A DNA stretch of 64,000 nucleotides from Channallabes apus (taxonomy: Eukaryota > Chordata > Actinopteri > Siluriformes > Clariidae): the NCBI GenBank assembly GCA_030522415.1, contig CM060113.1:1758559-1822558 (forward strand), read 5' to 3'. The notes beneath the pieces were generated by a model that saw only the letters and a program-made list of their open reading frames with translations, was not told the origin of the DNA and made no database searches. This document shows positions 9,250 through 20,940 of the stretch, piece by piece. The first letter of the stretch is position 1, and each line of letters opens with the position of its first letter. The position numbers were made by a program, and so were the translations under genes.

Positions 9250-9759
9250 CAGTTTACTTACAACACCTTTGAATTTGAGTGATTATTTTTCAAAATCTTT
9301 GTTTTAATGCATTTACATCAGTATAATAGTAAAGTACAGTTACAGGTTACAGCACAGTACAGTTCACAGTTAAAATTGTTATTTACAGGAATTTCATAGT
9401 AAAAATGTTACAGCTACATCTTGGCTTTTGTTGAATTCACAGGATTTTATTGGCAACTTTTGTTGCCAGGTAAGTACTGTAATTTAGCGTAATTACAAAA
9501 AAAACCTGTAATGCCTTTTTACAAGTTTAATTTTATAATCCTGTAAAAAAAATTATAAAATACTGTATTCTGCAAACATCAATTTATTGTAAATTGCTAA
9601 GCAGTATTAAACTGTAATCCATTTTACAGCAAATAACGGCTATTTTACAGGATTTTATTGGCAACTTTTTTGCCAGTAAATTATGGTAAATTCTACAGTA
9701 TGTTCTTTACAGTGTTCTTATGGTCGAATCTGATTTGGTTTACGTATGGTTCCACTGTA

Positions 9760-9924
9760 GATAGATAGATAGCCTTTATTGCCACTGTATATGAATACAA
9801 TAAAATCAAATGTATTATTATAATTTATATTTTATTATTATAATAATTTTTATTTGTATTATTGTATTATTTCAATTTAATTTAATTCTAGTTTAATTAA
9901 TATTTATTACATTTTATAAAAAAA

Positions 9925-10003
<79 letters not shown>

Positions 10004-10280
10004 TATATTATTTGAACATACAATTATTATTAAGTGTAATTATTATCATGTGTTATTACATTTCAGGATTTAAAAAAAATTGTTCTTTAAATAATAAATT
10101 ATTTGTGAATTACTCTTTGAGGCCAATTAAACCAATAATATAAAAGATGCTCAGTTGGTCTTTAAAAATGTCTTTTGAGTGGAATGAACTTAATTGATTA
10201 AGTGGCATAAAACTACAGCTTTGGAGAAACAAATAAATAAATTAACAAATTACGACATTTATGAGACGTCCTCATTTGTG
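9760..10280 (-). repeat. ~450-bp dispersed repeat, copy B
   Basis: Second copy of 3981-4437, in the same orientation, interrupted by a poly-A/(TA)n expansion at 9918-9998 and a short extra AT segment. Conserved words are the same as in copy A. On minus it ends in a GCTATCTATC tail adjoining a short GATA run. Confidence 0.8.
9918..9998. repeat. Poly-A run followed by (TA)n
   Basis: An A run of ~25 bases passes directly into ~28 TA units, inside copy B of the dispersed repeat. Confidence 0.97.
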
Positions 10281-10600
10281 TTCACTGTGACGTTTATTTC
10301 AAGACTTAAGATTAATTACTCACCCTTTTCCATTAGCTAGTTTAGGTTAATCTAGTGTGATTCTCAGTTGCCTTATTATTATTGCGTCATAAACTGTGAG
10401 ACCCAATCACATTCCTATATGCAAATGCCAGACATGGATTTCGGCTTAACCAATAAGAAAGGGTGGGGCATATGGGGTTCTCATTTGCATATACATACTG
10501 TCAAAGGCACTACTGTGATTTATGTTCGACTTTTATCCAAATGAAGGTAAAGTGTCTTTACGATAAGGTATGTCAGAGTCAGAGAAGTGTGTGTGCACGT
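10281..10600. other. Intergenic sequence
   Basis: Contains CCAATCA/CCAATAA boxes and two ATTTGCAT-type octamer words (ATGCAAAT at ~10420, ATTTGCAT at ~10483). No gene seen. Confidence 0.35.
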
Positions 10601-10601
10601 G

Positions 10602-10602
10602 C

Positions 10603-10633
<31 letters not shown>

Positions 10634-10644
10634 TGTGTGTGTGT
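10602..10644. repeat. (TG)n microsatellite
   Basis: GT run with one interruption. Confidence 0.97.
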
Positions 10645-10889
10645 GGCAGGGCAAGTGAAGATTGCTGGCAATGTTGAGGTCAAAGGTCACACCACTGTGG
10701 GAATTCTCTCCTTAAAAGGTTATCTGGCCTCTGATTGATGTGATCTCACTCTGTAATTGTGTATGATTGAAATAATATATGAAATCAGAGCTGGGCTTTT
10801 CAAAGCCAGCGACATTTGCCCTTTTTTCACAGATCTCTCAGGAAAGTTCACCAGCTTTTTTTTTTTTTTAAGCAGTTTGTAGCAATGTA

Positions 10890-11310
10890 TTTTAAACAGC
10901 TAGCTGTGGATGTCAAGGAAGAAATAGAATAAAACTACGAGGTCTAATTTCCTCCGCCGCTGATCCAAAGAGTAAATAAATTCAGCCTCATGCCTTAATT
11001 TGTTTGGATTCTCTCTTATCCCCTTAATCATCCATGTTTTCCTTGTCTTTCTCTCGCTGTTTGTCGGTGACTTCCGATTAGGCCGCTAGCGCCCCGTTAC
11101 GCCATGATAAGCCCACTCGGATCTATTTCTTTCTCCGTGGTGTTGGAGCGAGAGCTCGGCTAAATCCGTGCAAAGCTTAATGTTTATCCGATGTGAAAAT
11201 AATTACTCAAAAGAGTTCCCCTTAATCCGGGTAATGAGGGGCCGAGTGTCGTTTGGGATCAGGCCGGTCCGATCGGCTTGTAAGTTTCAGGTAGGGACGA
11301 GGGAGGATAA
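10890..11310. promoter_or_regulatory. Candidate conserved non-coding element
   Basis: Complex, moderately GC-rich and CpG-containing sequence that contrasts with its AT-rich surroundings. It has no simple repeats and several homeodomain-type TAAT cores (CTTAATC, ATAATTACTC). No long frame is open. It looks like a developmental enhancer, but only by texture. Confidence 0.35.
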
Positions 11311-11470
11311 AGGTTAGCTTAGGGCTAATCCAGCTCCTAATCTGTTATGATACACATACGATCGCTTAAAACAGGAGGATGGAGGAGAGCAGCTGAGTGT
11401 GACAGGACTTACAGTCAACTTACTGCCACTACACACTGATATCTCTGTGTGCATGCATGTGTGTGCATGC

Positions 11471-11496
11471 GTGTGTGTGTGTGTGTGTGTGTGTGT
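11471..11496. repeat. (TG)n microsatellite
   Basis: Short GT run. Confidence 0.96.
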
Positions 11497-12254
11497 ACTT
11501 GAGTACAGTGGAAACTCTATGCTAATACTGGGGTTTAGCATGTCAGAAAATGTGTGTGCTTGAAATAATGGACTTCTATACAGTACAGTACAAAGCCAAA
11601 AAAACAACACAATAAATCAGGAGTGAAAAAAAGCTCTTTAAAGACATTAAACCAAGAAATCCTGCTTTAGTTTCTTTTTCGTCCAGGAGAGAAATATAAG
11701 TAAAATATCAGCAAAACTAGCTAATTCTTAAAACAATAAATAAATAAAACAGTATTCCTTTCATCCAGATATGAATTTTGTTCTATGACAATATATATTA
11801 AGTTATATATAAAAGAAAAAAAGCATGAAATATTAGCTTACAAGCTACTTAGCCGTGAAAAAGCATTAGCATGCTCATATACGGTATGCAGTAAATGAAG
11901 ATTTTTTCTTTTTTTGTTGTTTTTTTAACCACTGGCTTTGAGTTGAAAGCATTACACGGATTGTTGCCTCAAATCAGTGCTTTGTGACTTTTTGTGTCTT
12001 TTGTTAACGTCAATGTTAATGAATTTATTGAATTAATAATAATTTTAAATAAAAGCTCCAGCCAACTATATGTATTGTATGTAGGAGACATACTGAGAGG
12101 ATACAACAGAGGACATGTTGAGGATGACCCTGGTGTCTCTCCAGTCCAACTGAGCTCTATTCACACTATATCAGTGATCGGTCATAATTTCAGTCCGTGA
12201 CTTTTTTTTCTTTTAATGGTGTGTGTGCAGCATCCCAACATATCAGCATAACTG
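11497..12254. other. AT-rich intergenic sequence
   Basis: No gene, element terminus or RNA recognised. Confidence 0.4.
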
Positions 12255-12560
12255 AGCACACATTAGTCCAGTGTGTACCGTGGAATAGTGTAAAGTCCAG
12301 TGTGTTCCGTGGAATAGTGTAAAGCTGTATGGTGCAAGTGTGCTAGTGTGAGCTACTCTAGTATAAAGTATTTTATTGTGAAGTAGTCTGGAATTAAGCA
12401 GTAGAGTAGTGTAGCATAAAATATTACAGTGTAAAGTAGTCTAGTGTAAAACAAAATGTGACGTATTCTAGTAGAGCGTTGTGTAGTCTATTACAACATG
12501 TATAGCAAAATAGTGTAGTTTAATTTGCCAATAAAGCAGTTTACTGTACAGTTGTCTAGA
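12255..12560. repeat. Decayed minisatellite with a TAGTGTAAAGTAGTCT-like unit
   Basis: Words such as GTGGAATAGTGTAAAG, AAAGTAGTCTAG, AGTAGAGTAGTGTAG and ATAGTGTAG recur every ~15-45 bp with heavy divergence. The pair CCAGTGTGT(A/T)CCGTGGAATAG (~12269 and ~12297) shows a recent ~28-bp duplication at the left end. Confidence 0.7.
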
Positions 12561-12803
12561 TTCAGTAATAGGTGACTTTACACTTTAAACTGTTTATGCT
12601 TGAAGCTGCCCAGTCTGAAATATTGCATGATGATTAAAAGTTTATTTACAATTTCTAATCCAGTGTTGATGTGCTGGAATAAATGCTAACGTTGAGGAAT
12701 ATTTATTGTGAGTGTGATGATGAGGATGATGATGATGAAGTAACCTGCCGCTGATTCAAGAACATTTCTGAACATTTATAGTTTATTTCCTTTTCGTTCA
12801 GTA

Positions 12804-12806
12804 GCG

Positions 12807-12869
<63 letters not shown>
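12804..12869. repeat. (GC)n then (CA)n microsatellite
   Basis: A short alternating GC tract (Z-DNA-prone) fused to a CA run. Confidence 0.97.
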
Positions 12870-12871
<2 letters not shown>

Positions 12872-13440
12872 TTTGGAGGATTGATTCTAAAAGTGTTTAA
12901 CCATTTTGCATATAAGCAGGACTTTCATCCCCCCCCCACTCCTCACCCCCTAACCCCCCCCCCCCCAGTGCATCATGGGTACTTTATATCCCATCAGAAT
13001 TATTTGCATACTTACCCAACTGCTTTATATGATAATAACTTGACAGAATCAATTCACGCATATGTTTATTGACGTCTGTTTGACGTGTGCTTAACTGGCC
13101 TATTGATTGACGCGATACACGTCGTCTCGTTCATTACACTGTCTTGGGATTTCTTATTAATGAAATGACACATCACACCATCTTCATTGTTGTGGAGGCA
13201 AATCAGATCGAATCATACCGCTGTGTATGTATGAATAATTTTTCTTTCATGAAATATGCACTTTTTTCTGAGTTTGTTGATTGTTGAATTCCAAGAAAGA
13301 AAAAAAGTTTTAGTGATTATGTGAAAAACAGAGTTGCTAAATGTAACTTTAAACAAATTACTTTAATTAAATTATTGTTTTGAATTATTACAGAAATGAA
13401 AGCATTAAATAAACATTTAGTTAAATAATTAAGTAATTGT
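12870..13440. other. Intergenic sequence with poly-C tracts
   Basis: Poly-C runs at ~12929-12967, then AT-rich sequence. No gene recognised. Confidence 0.4.
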
Positions 13441-13443
13441 TAT

Positions 13444-13480
<37 letters not shown>
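13444..13480. repeat. (ATC)n microsatellite
   Basis: Trinucleotide run. Confidence 0.97.
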
Positions 13481-13483
<3 letters not shown>

Positions 13484-13585
13484 TGATAAAATCGAGCAAA
13501 AGGCAAAAATCATCGTATCAGTCTGTGAGAAGAACTTCATGTAAACTTCTCACAGGTGGCCTCAGCTAAGCTCATCCTCACATCA

Positions 13586-13587
<2 letters not shown>

Positions 13588-13639
<52 letters not shown>
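13588..13639. repeat. (TG)n microsatellite
   Basis: Uninterrupted GT run. A CA run in the opposite sense follows at 13725-13743. Confidence 0.98.
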
Positions 13640-13641
<2 letters not shown>

Positions 13642-13743
13642 CTTCTTACCTGTTCCATATTTACACAGGAAGCGCCACACCCTGCCATCCTGCCCCACTG
13701 AGGAATGCGTGTAATTACGGTCAACACACACACACACACACAC

Positions 13744-14692
13744 CATCATGTCTAAAGCGATCATCTTTCCTGCCTTGGTAACCCACTCATTTCATTTCTT
13801 CCCTCCGTACACTCGCATGTCTAGACTAAGCTTCTGTTTTTTTTTGTCCCTCTGCCTCCAACAAAGCTTTGGGAAAACGTTTAACTCGTCTTCTCATGCC
13901 TGCCGAAGCCCCTTCAGGTACACACCTCTACATCAGACTAATATCAGCTGAAACACTCGCATCCTTACAAACAATAACACTGGTTACTGTTTACAGAGTT
14001 CAATCAGAACAATGCGGAGCAAAATATTATTTATTAAACCTCTGAATAAATGTGTTTGGGAACATCGACAAGTGTCCAGATGATTAACTTATTCCATATC
14101 AGGCTGTTTCTCCAGATCATAATGTATTCATGAAAATGTATTCATTCATTCATTCATTCACTTATTCACTTATTCACTTATCTACTTTTTCTTTGTTTGT
14201 TTACTTCCTACAGGTTTTTAAAGCACAATAATCTTTAAACTGGTTTCAGTTTGATCAATAATCTTCTGAAAAAAATGTTGATTGAGTTTACTTCATTGTT
14301 TCTTTAAACATTTCATTAAAGCTGACAAATTTAATTTCTATATCCTAAGGTACACTTTTTAACGTATTTTAGTTATTTTTAAGTGGTTGTCTATCTACTT
14401 TCATTTTTTTCATTCCACTTTTCTCACAATGTAAAGCACTGCCCTGAGCTGAGGTGAAGAAAGGATACAGGAAATAAAAACTATTAATCCCTTGAGTAAA
14501 AAAATATATATATATTTCTCACAAAACTTAACTTTCTTTTGTAAGTTAAAGTTATAAAGCGGGTTGTTTCTGATGTTAAGGTTCTTTTCTCAGGTGGGGT
14601 CTGGGAACGAAGCCCCATGCACAGAGTCCGCCTCTGGGCTTCAGCCTGTCAATATCCTGCCTGATTCTCTACAGAGATACCTCCAATGAGGA

Positions 14693-14694
<2 letters not shown>
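13744..14694. other. AT-rich intergenic sequence
   Basis: Contains a short (ATTC)n at ~14141-14162 and otherwise nothing recognised. Confidence 0.4.
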
Positions 14695-14738
<44 letters not shown>

Positions 14739-14750
14739 AACACACACACA
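14695..14750. repeat. (CA)n microsatellite, interrupted
   Basis: CA run with one CGCAAA interruption. Confidence 0.97.
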
Positions 14751-14754
14751 ATAT

Positions 14755-15060
14755 GTGGAATACACACATTTTCTGAAGGCTAATGTGGAGTAATGAGGCA
14801 TCCTGATGGGAACGATCCGCATGCGATCCAGCCCGATTTCCTCCTGACATCACGTATTGATTAAACGGTTTTCTTATTTGCCGCATGGATTTGGCGGCTA
14901 ATTAAAATAGCGAGCGCTCATTAGCTTTGATGTGACAACATAAAGTAAAACTGAAAGGTCAATGAGAGCAGTGACAGACACCAGACACCGTTTTTCTCTT
15001 GAGTCTCTCAAGCGTGATCGATTAGCGCCGAGCTCACGTTGTCACACAGCTGCCAAAGAT
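14755..15060. promoter_or_regulatory. Candidate conserved non-coding element
   Basis: Complex sequence with CpGs and clustered homeodomain-like words (TGATTAAAC, GGCTAATTAAAA, CTCATTAGC). No repeats or open frame. Texture-based call only. Confidence 0.33.
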
Positions 15061-15714
15061 TTCACTACAAAAATCCACAATTTGATTTTCTGTCAAAAAT
15101 GTTGTGTCATTTCAACAAATGAGAAAATGTAAGCAAATGTGGCACTTGATTCACTTTTTATAGCTTTTTTCATTGAAAATATTTTTCACATTTTACATGA
15201 TTTACCTTTTAGAGAAAATTTTTATTTTTAGTTTAAACACTTGAACTTTATTTAAAAAAAACTGTAACCTTTAATTTGGATTTTTTTCTGTATAGATTAT
15301 TTCTGTCTTAAAACCTGTAGAGAATCACAATTTTGCCTTTTTGCAATTAAAAATAACCATATTTTATCTAAACGTGCATGAAAAAATATATATTTTTGAG
15401 ATTTCTCAAGAAACAAACAGCAAAATGCAATAAAAGTGAATGCAGATATTTGCCAGTTTGTTGTTTTAAATATGATGGAGAAAGTCAAGTAAATGTATTC
15501 AGCTCCTTTGATTTTTGTCCGTTTTCTCCTTCACTCCATTTCCCTTGAGGACAAAGGAGAGAAAAACCTGGGCTTAGACAAATTCTCCTCTCTTTTTCTC
15601 TCTCTCTCTCTCTCTCTCCTTTATTCTGCTCATACAGCAGCTGCTCCTTCGATGGCTCCCTGAAGGCCTCTGAACGAAAAATCTTTACCCCTCCTGTAGT
15701 GTCGCTGCTTATCA
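15061..15714. other. AT-rich intergenic sequence with a (CT)n tract
   Basis: A CT run at ~15590-15618. Nothing else recognised. Confidence 0.4.
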
Positions 15715-15860
15715 ATGCTCCACGTTGTCTCTTTAGATTTTTACAGCCGCGCGACTTGGATGTTTATTTCTGAAATAACATCCAATCTATTTTCTCTTCA
15801 TCTCCATCATGATCGATACAAACAATCCTGAAGGAGCTGCCGAGTCCCATCCCATGTTCT
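15715..15860. promoter_or_regulatory. Candidate regulatory segment with a hairpin
   Basis: TTGGATGTTTATTTC (15756-15770) is followed immediately by its near-complement TGAAATAACATCCAA (15771-15785), an almost loop-free inverted repeat with one bulged base. AACAATCC (SOX-like) and ATGATCGAT words follow. No gene. Confidence 0.3.
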
Positions 15861-16640
15861 TCATAGCAGGTGAAGGCAAAAATAAAATATAAATCAAGCT
15901 GGAAAAGTCATTTCCATAGTTTTATTTTTAACCTTGTTCCATTTTGGTTGAAAATAAAATTAAACATGTCACCTTGACCTGGAAGGATGTTATATCACTG
16001 TCCTCCTTTTTCCCTCTTTTCCCCCGTCTGTCCTGGCACTTGGTCCCAACGGCTCCCAGTGGATTCATCACATCACGCTAGAACAGAAACCACACAGGGA
16101 GGTTTACTTCTCAGATCATAAATGTAGGCCACTAGTTTCACTCTAGATGCCTGCAAGCTGATAAACAAGTCTATCCATAGTGCTGAAGAAAGAATTAGGT
16201 GGTTTAAATGGCTCAAGTTTCCTCTTAAACAACACCAATAATAATATTAGTAATAAAAAATGTTAATACAAACTTGCAAGGTGTAGTCCATAAAGGAGCA
16301 GTGTGGTTACAACCGGGGGAACTCTTTTCAGTGCTAATGAGCGAAACAGGCATTTTGGCCCAAAAATGTTTGGATGGATGAATGGAAAGAAATGAAAATG
16401 GTTGGGTTATTCAGGAAAAAAGAAAATTGTTTTAAATCTAAATAAGATTTAAGAAACTGTACTTCAACAAATATATATTTACACATGAAATTGAATAAAA
16501 AAAAAATCACTAAACTTTTTCTTCTGTTTCTTCTTCTTCTTCTTTTTTTTTTTTACAAATATGATTTTAGTGTTAATCTTAGATTAGTAGATTTTAGAGT
16601 TAACAGTGAAAAACGATTTGTAAATGTTCATGAACTTGAT
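15861..16640. other. AT-rich intergenic sequence
   Basis: No feature recognised apart from a TTC-rich tract at ~16518-16540. Confidence 0.4.
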
Positions 16641-17689
16641 GTACAATCCTCACAAATCCTCTCAGATTAGCTCATGTTTGCTAGATAGTTAGCATTAGCA
16701 AGGATCCTTAGGACCACTGGTAAATACAACTCAAACTCATGTTAGCAAACAGGCTAGCAAACAAAACTAGACTATGAGACTAAAATAGCCTCAAGTTTCT
16801 GTCAGGAATATTATCAGGTTAGCCCATGGCTACTATCTAGCATTATTTTAGGAAATGTAGTGTTATTTCAGGAAAATTCTTTTAAAAAAGATAATTTTAT
16901 AATTCTCTCTAGTGTTTGCAGTGAAGAATATGAACATATAAAAATATGAGAACATGTAAAAAATATCTTCTCCAGTGCATATTACTAAGATAGCATTAAT
17001 GGTAAAAACACTGATAACTGTGATGTAAGATTAGCAATTTTATGTCATGTAAGTTATGTTATATTACTTAGATAAGTTATGTTATGTTGAATTAATTGAT
17101 TGATTCTTAATTTTTATGAATCCCTGTCATGGTAACACACTATCTGTTTAGCATTTGCAGTGAAGACTGTAAACAGTGATAAAAACATAATTTAGCATTG
17201 CTAGCTGGTTAGCATCAACAGTGAACAGTATGTACTGTATTTTCTTAGTAGTTTTACTGTAGATAGTAAATATTTTGATGTGATAAACATAAACATTTAT
17301 ATAATATGTGTCACAGAAATCTTGTCAGGTAACATGCTAGCATGAGCTACAGTAATCTGACAGGAAATAGGATCGCTGTATTTAAAGTGTTTAAAATTTT
17401 ATTGATAATGCTTACTAGATAGCAAAGCTAAGCTAAACCTTATTTAATAACCTTTATCCATCAATAACAGCCACTGCTAGTAACCAGGTTAATATAAACT
17501 AGCAAACTGATTACTCTGGGGGAAAAAATCATCCTTTTTAATTTAATTTTTTTACTATACTTCTAAAATCATATTTGAAAATATTTGCTACCAGCCATTC
17601 TTTCTTGAAAAACCTCCTATATGAGTATCAGTAGTTAGATTTAACTACATCCATATATGGATAAAGACACACCCATGTTCCTCCATCTC

Positions 17690-17930
17690 AAAACCATTTT
17701 GTCTATTTTGCCTGGCAGTTTAAATACACGCTACATGGATAACGAGCTGAATGAGGTAATAACAGTCCATTAGGGCATCTTTCAGCAGCGACTGGATTGG
17801 ATTACGCCCGATGCAGATGTCACATCTCCCGACGGAAACAGAAACACACTTTAATCCTCTTACTGCAGGTTTTTTTTAGCATGTCGGGAAAATTCTCACC
17901 AAATGCACAAGTTCGTGTTACTTCAATCAT
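17690..17930. promoter_or_regulatory. Candidate conserved non-coding element
   Basis: A complex segment inside an otherwise decayed repeat region, with GGTAATAACAGTCCATTAG and GGATTGGATTACGCCCGATG words. The region lacks the GTTAGC vocabulary around it, suggesting it is constrained. Texture-based. Confidence 0.35.
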
Positions 17931-18460
17931 CGTGGAAAATGTGCTGTCAGATAGGAAAAGAGAAAAAAACAACAAGGCTGGAGTAGAAATGTGATCGGAG
18001 TTGTGGTTGTGTTTAACGTGTGGTTTCTGTCTCCTCGGCGGTGCGAGCGACGTAACGCATAGCGAAAAGTAAAACTTGTAATCAACACAAGACCTCTGGA
18101 GTTTTCGCACATGTAACCTTGATCGCCTAATTACGAGCCAAAACCTAAATGAAAAAAAAGTGTCTGTTTTAGCAGGATTCCACTGCGAGTCTGTTCAGAA
18201 CACAATTATATAATTTTATCAAGTGAAAATGTCACTGATAATAAAATTATGATAGAAAATAAAATAAAGCTCCAAAATCCGCTCAGAAAACCTGTCATAG
18301 CTAGTTTATTTTAGATCACATAACTTTCTTACAGATTAAAAAAAATGCTAACAATTGATAGCACCTATTATTGATACAACTTAAACAATTCTCTGAGAAA
18401 TCCTGTCAGGTTAGCGTAGCATTAGCAGTCAAGCTCATGACCTGACCTGCACTTAATCTA

Positions 18461-19080
18461 CAGCAAGCGGTGCTGGACCAAGGCCAGGACGATCGTGAAG
18501 GACATCAGCCATTCCAACAATGGACTGTTCTCTCTGTTGCGGTCTGGGAAGCGATTCCGCTCCCTGAAGGCCAACACAGAGAGACTGGGGAGGAGCTTCT
18601 TCTCGCAGGCGATACGGTCTCTCAATCACAATCACACCTCCACACAGGACTAATACCATGTTTCTAAACTTTCAACATTGGCTGGACAATCATGGACATT
18701 ATGGACACATTCATACACACTTGCACTACATATTTATATTTTCATTTCTGGACCATTGCACAAGACACATTAATAAGACACTTTAATAAGACACTTTATG
18801 CATATTTGCACAACCAGTGTCACTTTCAAATTAAAAATATATATATTTTCTTCTATATTTCTATATTTTGTAATATTTATATTATGCCCTTATTTGTACA
18901 GTTTATTTTACTAGTTAAATTTATTTTCGTTCGTATTTCTTTTTATTCATATTTATTTCTTACGTATAAGCTTTTATTTTTTAAGGTCACTGGCGGTCGT
19001 ATAAGCATTTCACCGCATGTCGTACTGTGTGTGACTGTGTATGTGACCAATAAAATTTTAATATTAATTTGAATTTGAGT
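18461..19080 (+). mobile_element. L2/CR1-superfamily LINE, 5'-truncated 3' end
   Basis: From 18464 one plus-strand frame runs to a TAA at ~18650 and encodes a typical LINE ORF2 C-terminus, including RCWTKARTIVKDIS, SLLRSGKRFRSLKAN and SFFSQAIRSLN. This is followed by a ~430-bp 3' UTR ending TGTGACCAATAAAATTTTAA and a (TTTGAAT)-like tail, as expected of this superfamily. The element has lost its endonuclease and reverse transcriptase, so it is a dead-on-arrival copy. The pol C-terminal frame itself is intact from the truncation point to the stop. Confidence 0.82.
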
Positions 19081-20439
19081 TTATAAGCAATTAAGTCCTT
19101 ATGACTTCTTGTGTCATAGGGTTGTGCATATTAGCTTGCTAACGAGTGTTGGAAGTGATGGCTAAACATTTCGTTCAGAAATACCGTCAGGTTAGCTTGA
19201 GTTATCTATCATTTCAGCAAGGAATGAAGATAATTACTTGCGAATTCTGTTGCAATTCATGCAATTCTCACAGATTCTGCTTCTTAGCTAGCAAACTAGT
19301 GCTAGCTGTGATGATGATTAATTGTTATCAATATAATTCCAAAATCTGCTCAGTAATCCTGACAGGTTAGTTGATTTGAGGGGATTCATCAGCTTTAGGA
19401 GTTAGTAGTCAAGGTTGTAGCACTAATTGTGAATACAAATTTAAAAAATTCTCTGAAAAATCCGGTCAGGTTAGCTCAAGTGAACTAACAAGTCAGCATT
19501 TGCAGTCAAGTCCTTATTGTTGAATGTGATTTACAGTAAGAATTCTAACTGAATAGTGTTGCTAATTAGTGTTGGGAGCAATTGATGTAAACATTTAAAG
19601 TTATTACATGAAATTCCTTCAGAAATCTTGCCATGTTAACTCATGTTAGCTATATGTTTAGCGCACAATAAGGATTTTAAAGATAATGTTAAAAATAATA
19701 AAGATCTCAGAGACTAGTTTTGATGAATATGATGTCTTATTCCCGTCTCATAAGTGCTTCTTAGCTAGCTAACTAGTGCTAGGAGTGATGGTGATTGATA
19801 TTTATGAATCTAATTACATAATCTGCTCAGAAGTCCTGTCATCTTAGCTGATTTACATTACTGGTCAGAACTGGCAGTATGTGGTCGAAGTTGTTAAATT
19901 AATGATGTTAGATTACAGCCTTTGAAATATATAATGTATTCATGTTACCTGGTTAGCTTTTACCTTTGCACCGATTATGAATACAAATGTAAAATATTAT
20001 CTGAGAAAAATTATTCTAAAAACCCTCTCAGGTTAGCTCACGTGGGCTAACAAATTAGCATTAGCAGTCAAGAATGTAAACAATGAAGTCTTTATTGATG
20101 AAAATGACTAGTCTGGTTTACTGTATGTATATTGACCAGTGTTACTGTAGCAGTGATGGTGATGATTAATATTTATTAATATAATTCCAAAATCCTGTCT
20201 GTAATCCTGTTAGCTACCTGAGGTTAGTGCATCTTAGCTACTGTAGCAAACAAATGTGAGGAATATGAATAGTGTAATAAATACTTAATTAAATACAGTA
20301 TTACTAAATCGTCTCAGAATGTGAGGCTCGTATTAGCTAGCTGCTTAGCATGATATTTAATGTTTTAATGTTTTGCAGATTTAATTATACCTTACCTATT
20401 AAATTAAGACCTCACTACATACGAGGTGTGGTTTTTTCT

Positions 20440-20940
20440 GATTTCTTGTCTATCACCTGATGGTTCATTCCCCATTATCATCTCTACAGCTCCGAGCCAA
20501 TCAGAATGCACCATGATAAAATCTGTGTTGTCTATTTCTTTCCGCTTTAAGGCTCCGATCAGGACATTATAGAGAGATGAGGAGCTTCAGCTAAACTACA
20601 GCATATGGAATGTGTTTTAAACATCAATTAATATGGATGATTCATGCTCTGCTCCTCTGGGCTGATCATTTCTCCAGTGAGGAATGAGAGCAGGATTGTG
20701 GTTGTTATTTAGGTTCTGGTTAATCTTAATAATGCGTGACATAAGGGGGTCCGCAGCCCGAACGCTGCTAACATCACTTACAGCTCACTTGGTTATATTA
20801 AAGAGATTCTTTATTCATTTCGAATCTGTAAAAAGAGGCACAAAAAGACAAAAGCTCTTTATTTTTGCTAAATGTGAGGTCTGGTCTCGAGACCTTGCGA
20901 AAACCCTGAACATGCACCAAATGTGAAGACTTTAAGGGAA
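20440..20940. promoter_or_regulatory. Candidate conserved non-coding segment
   Basis: Complex sequence with balanced composition, AATCAGAATGC, TGATTCATGC and GGTTAATCTTAATAATG words and no simple repeats. The open frame at 20684-20926 lacks a recognisable product and is probably chance. Confidence 0.28.

Larger units (their letters stand above)
8100..9719 (+). mobile_element. ACTGTA-rich element with an apparent gene cassette
   Basis: The arms 8110-8320 and 9330-9719 are dense in TTTACAG, ACTGTA and CTGTAAT words, like the empty element at 5814-6419, and the right end reads TTTACAGTGTT, matching that family's inverted terminus. Between the arms the vocabulary changes. A ~1 kb middle section holds a 52-bp palindrome (8465-8516), three plus-strand exon-like segments and an AATAAA at 9244-9249. 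The left terminus is not recognisable, so the element may be truncated or its left end is upstream of 8100. Confidence 0.45.
16640..20360. repeat. Ancient decayed tandem array with a TCAGGTTAGC motif
   Basis: Variants of (C)CTGTCAGGTTAGCTCA recur near 16665, 16815, 17335, 18405, 19190, 19367, 19463, 19630, 19840, 20028 and 20205. They are often preceded by TCCAAAATCTGCTCAG or ATTCTCTGAGAAAT and followed by TTAGCATTAGCAGTCAAG. Spacing in the better-kept right half is mostly ~160-215 bp. The array is interrupted by candidate unique sequence at 17.7-17.9 kb and by a LINE end at 18.46-19.08 kb. Confidence 0.6.

Noticed and set aside
18453..18667. Two overlapping frames on opposite strands
   Set aside because: Out-of-frame shadows of the LINE ORF2 C-terminus, which lies in a different plus frame.
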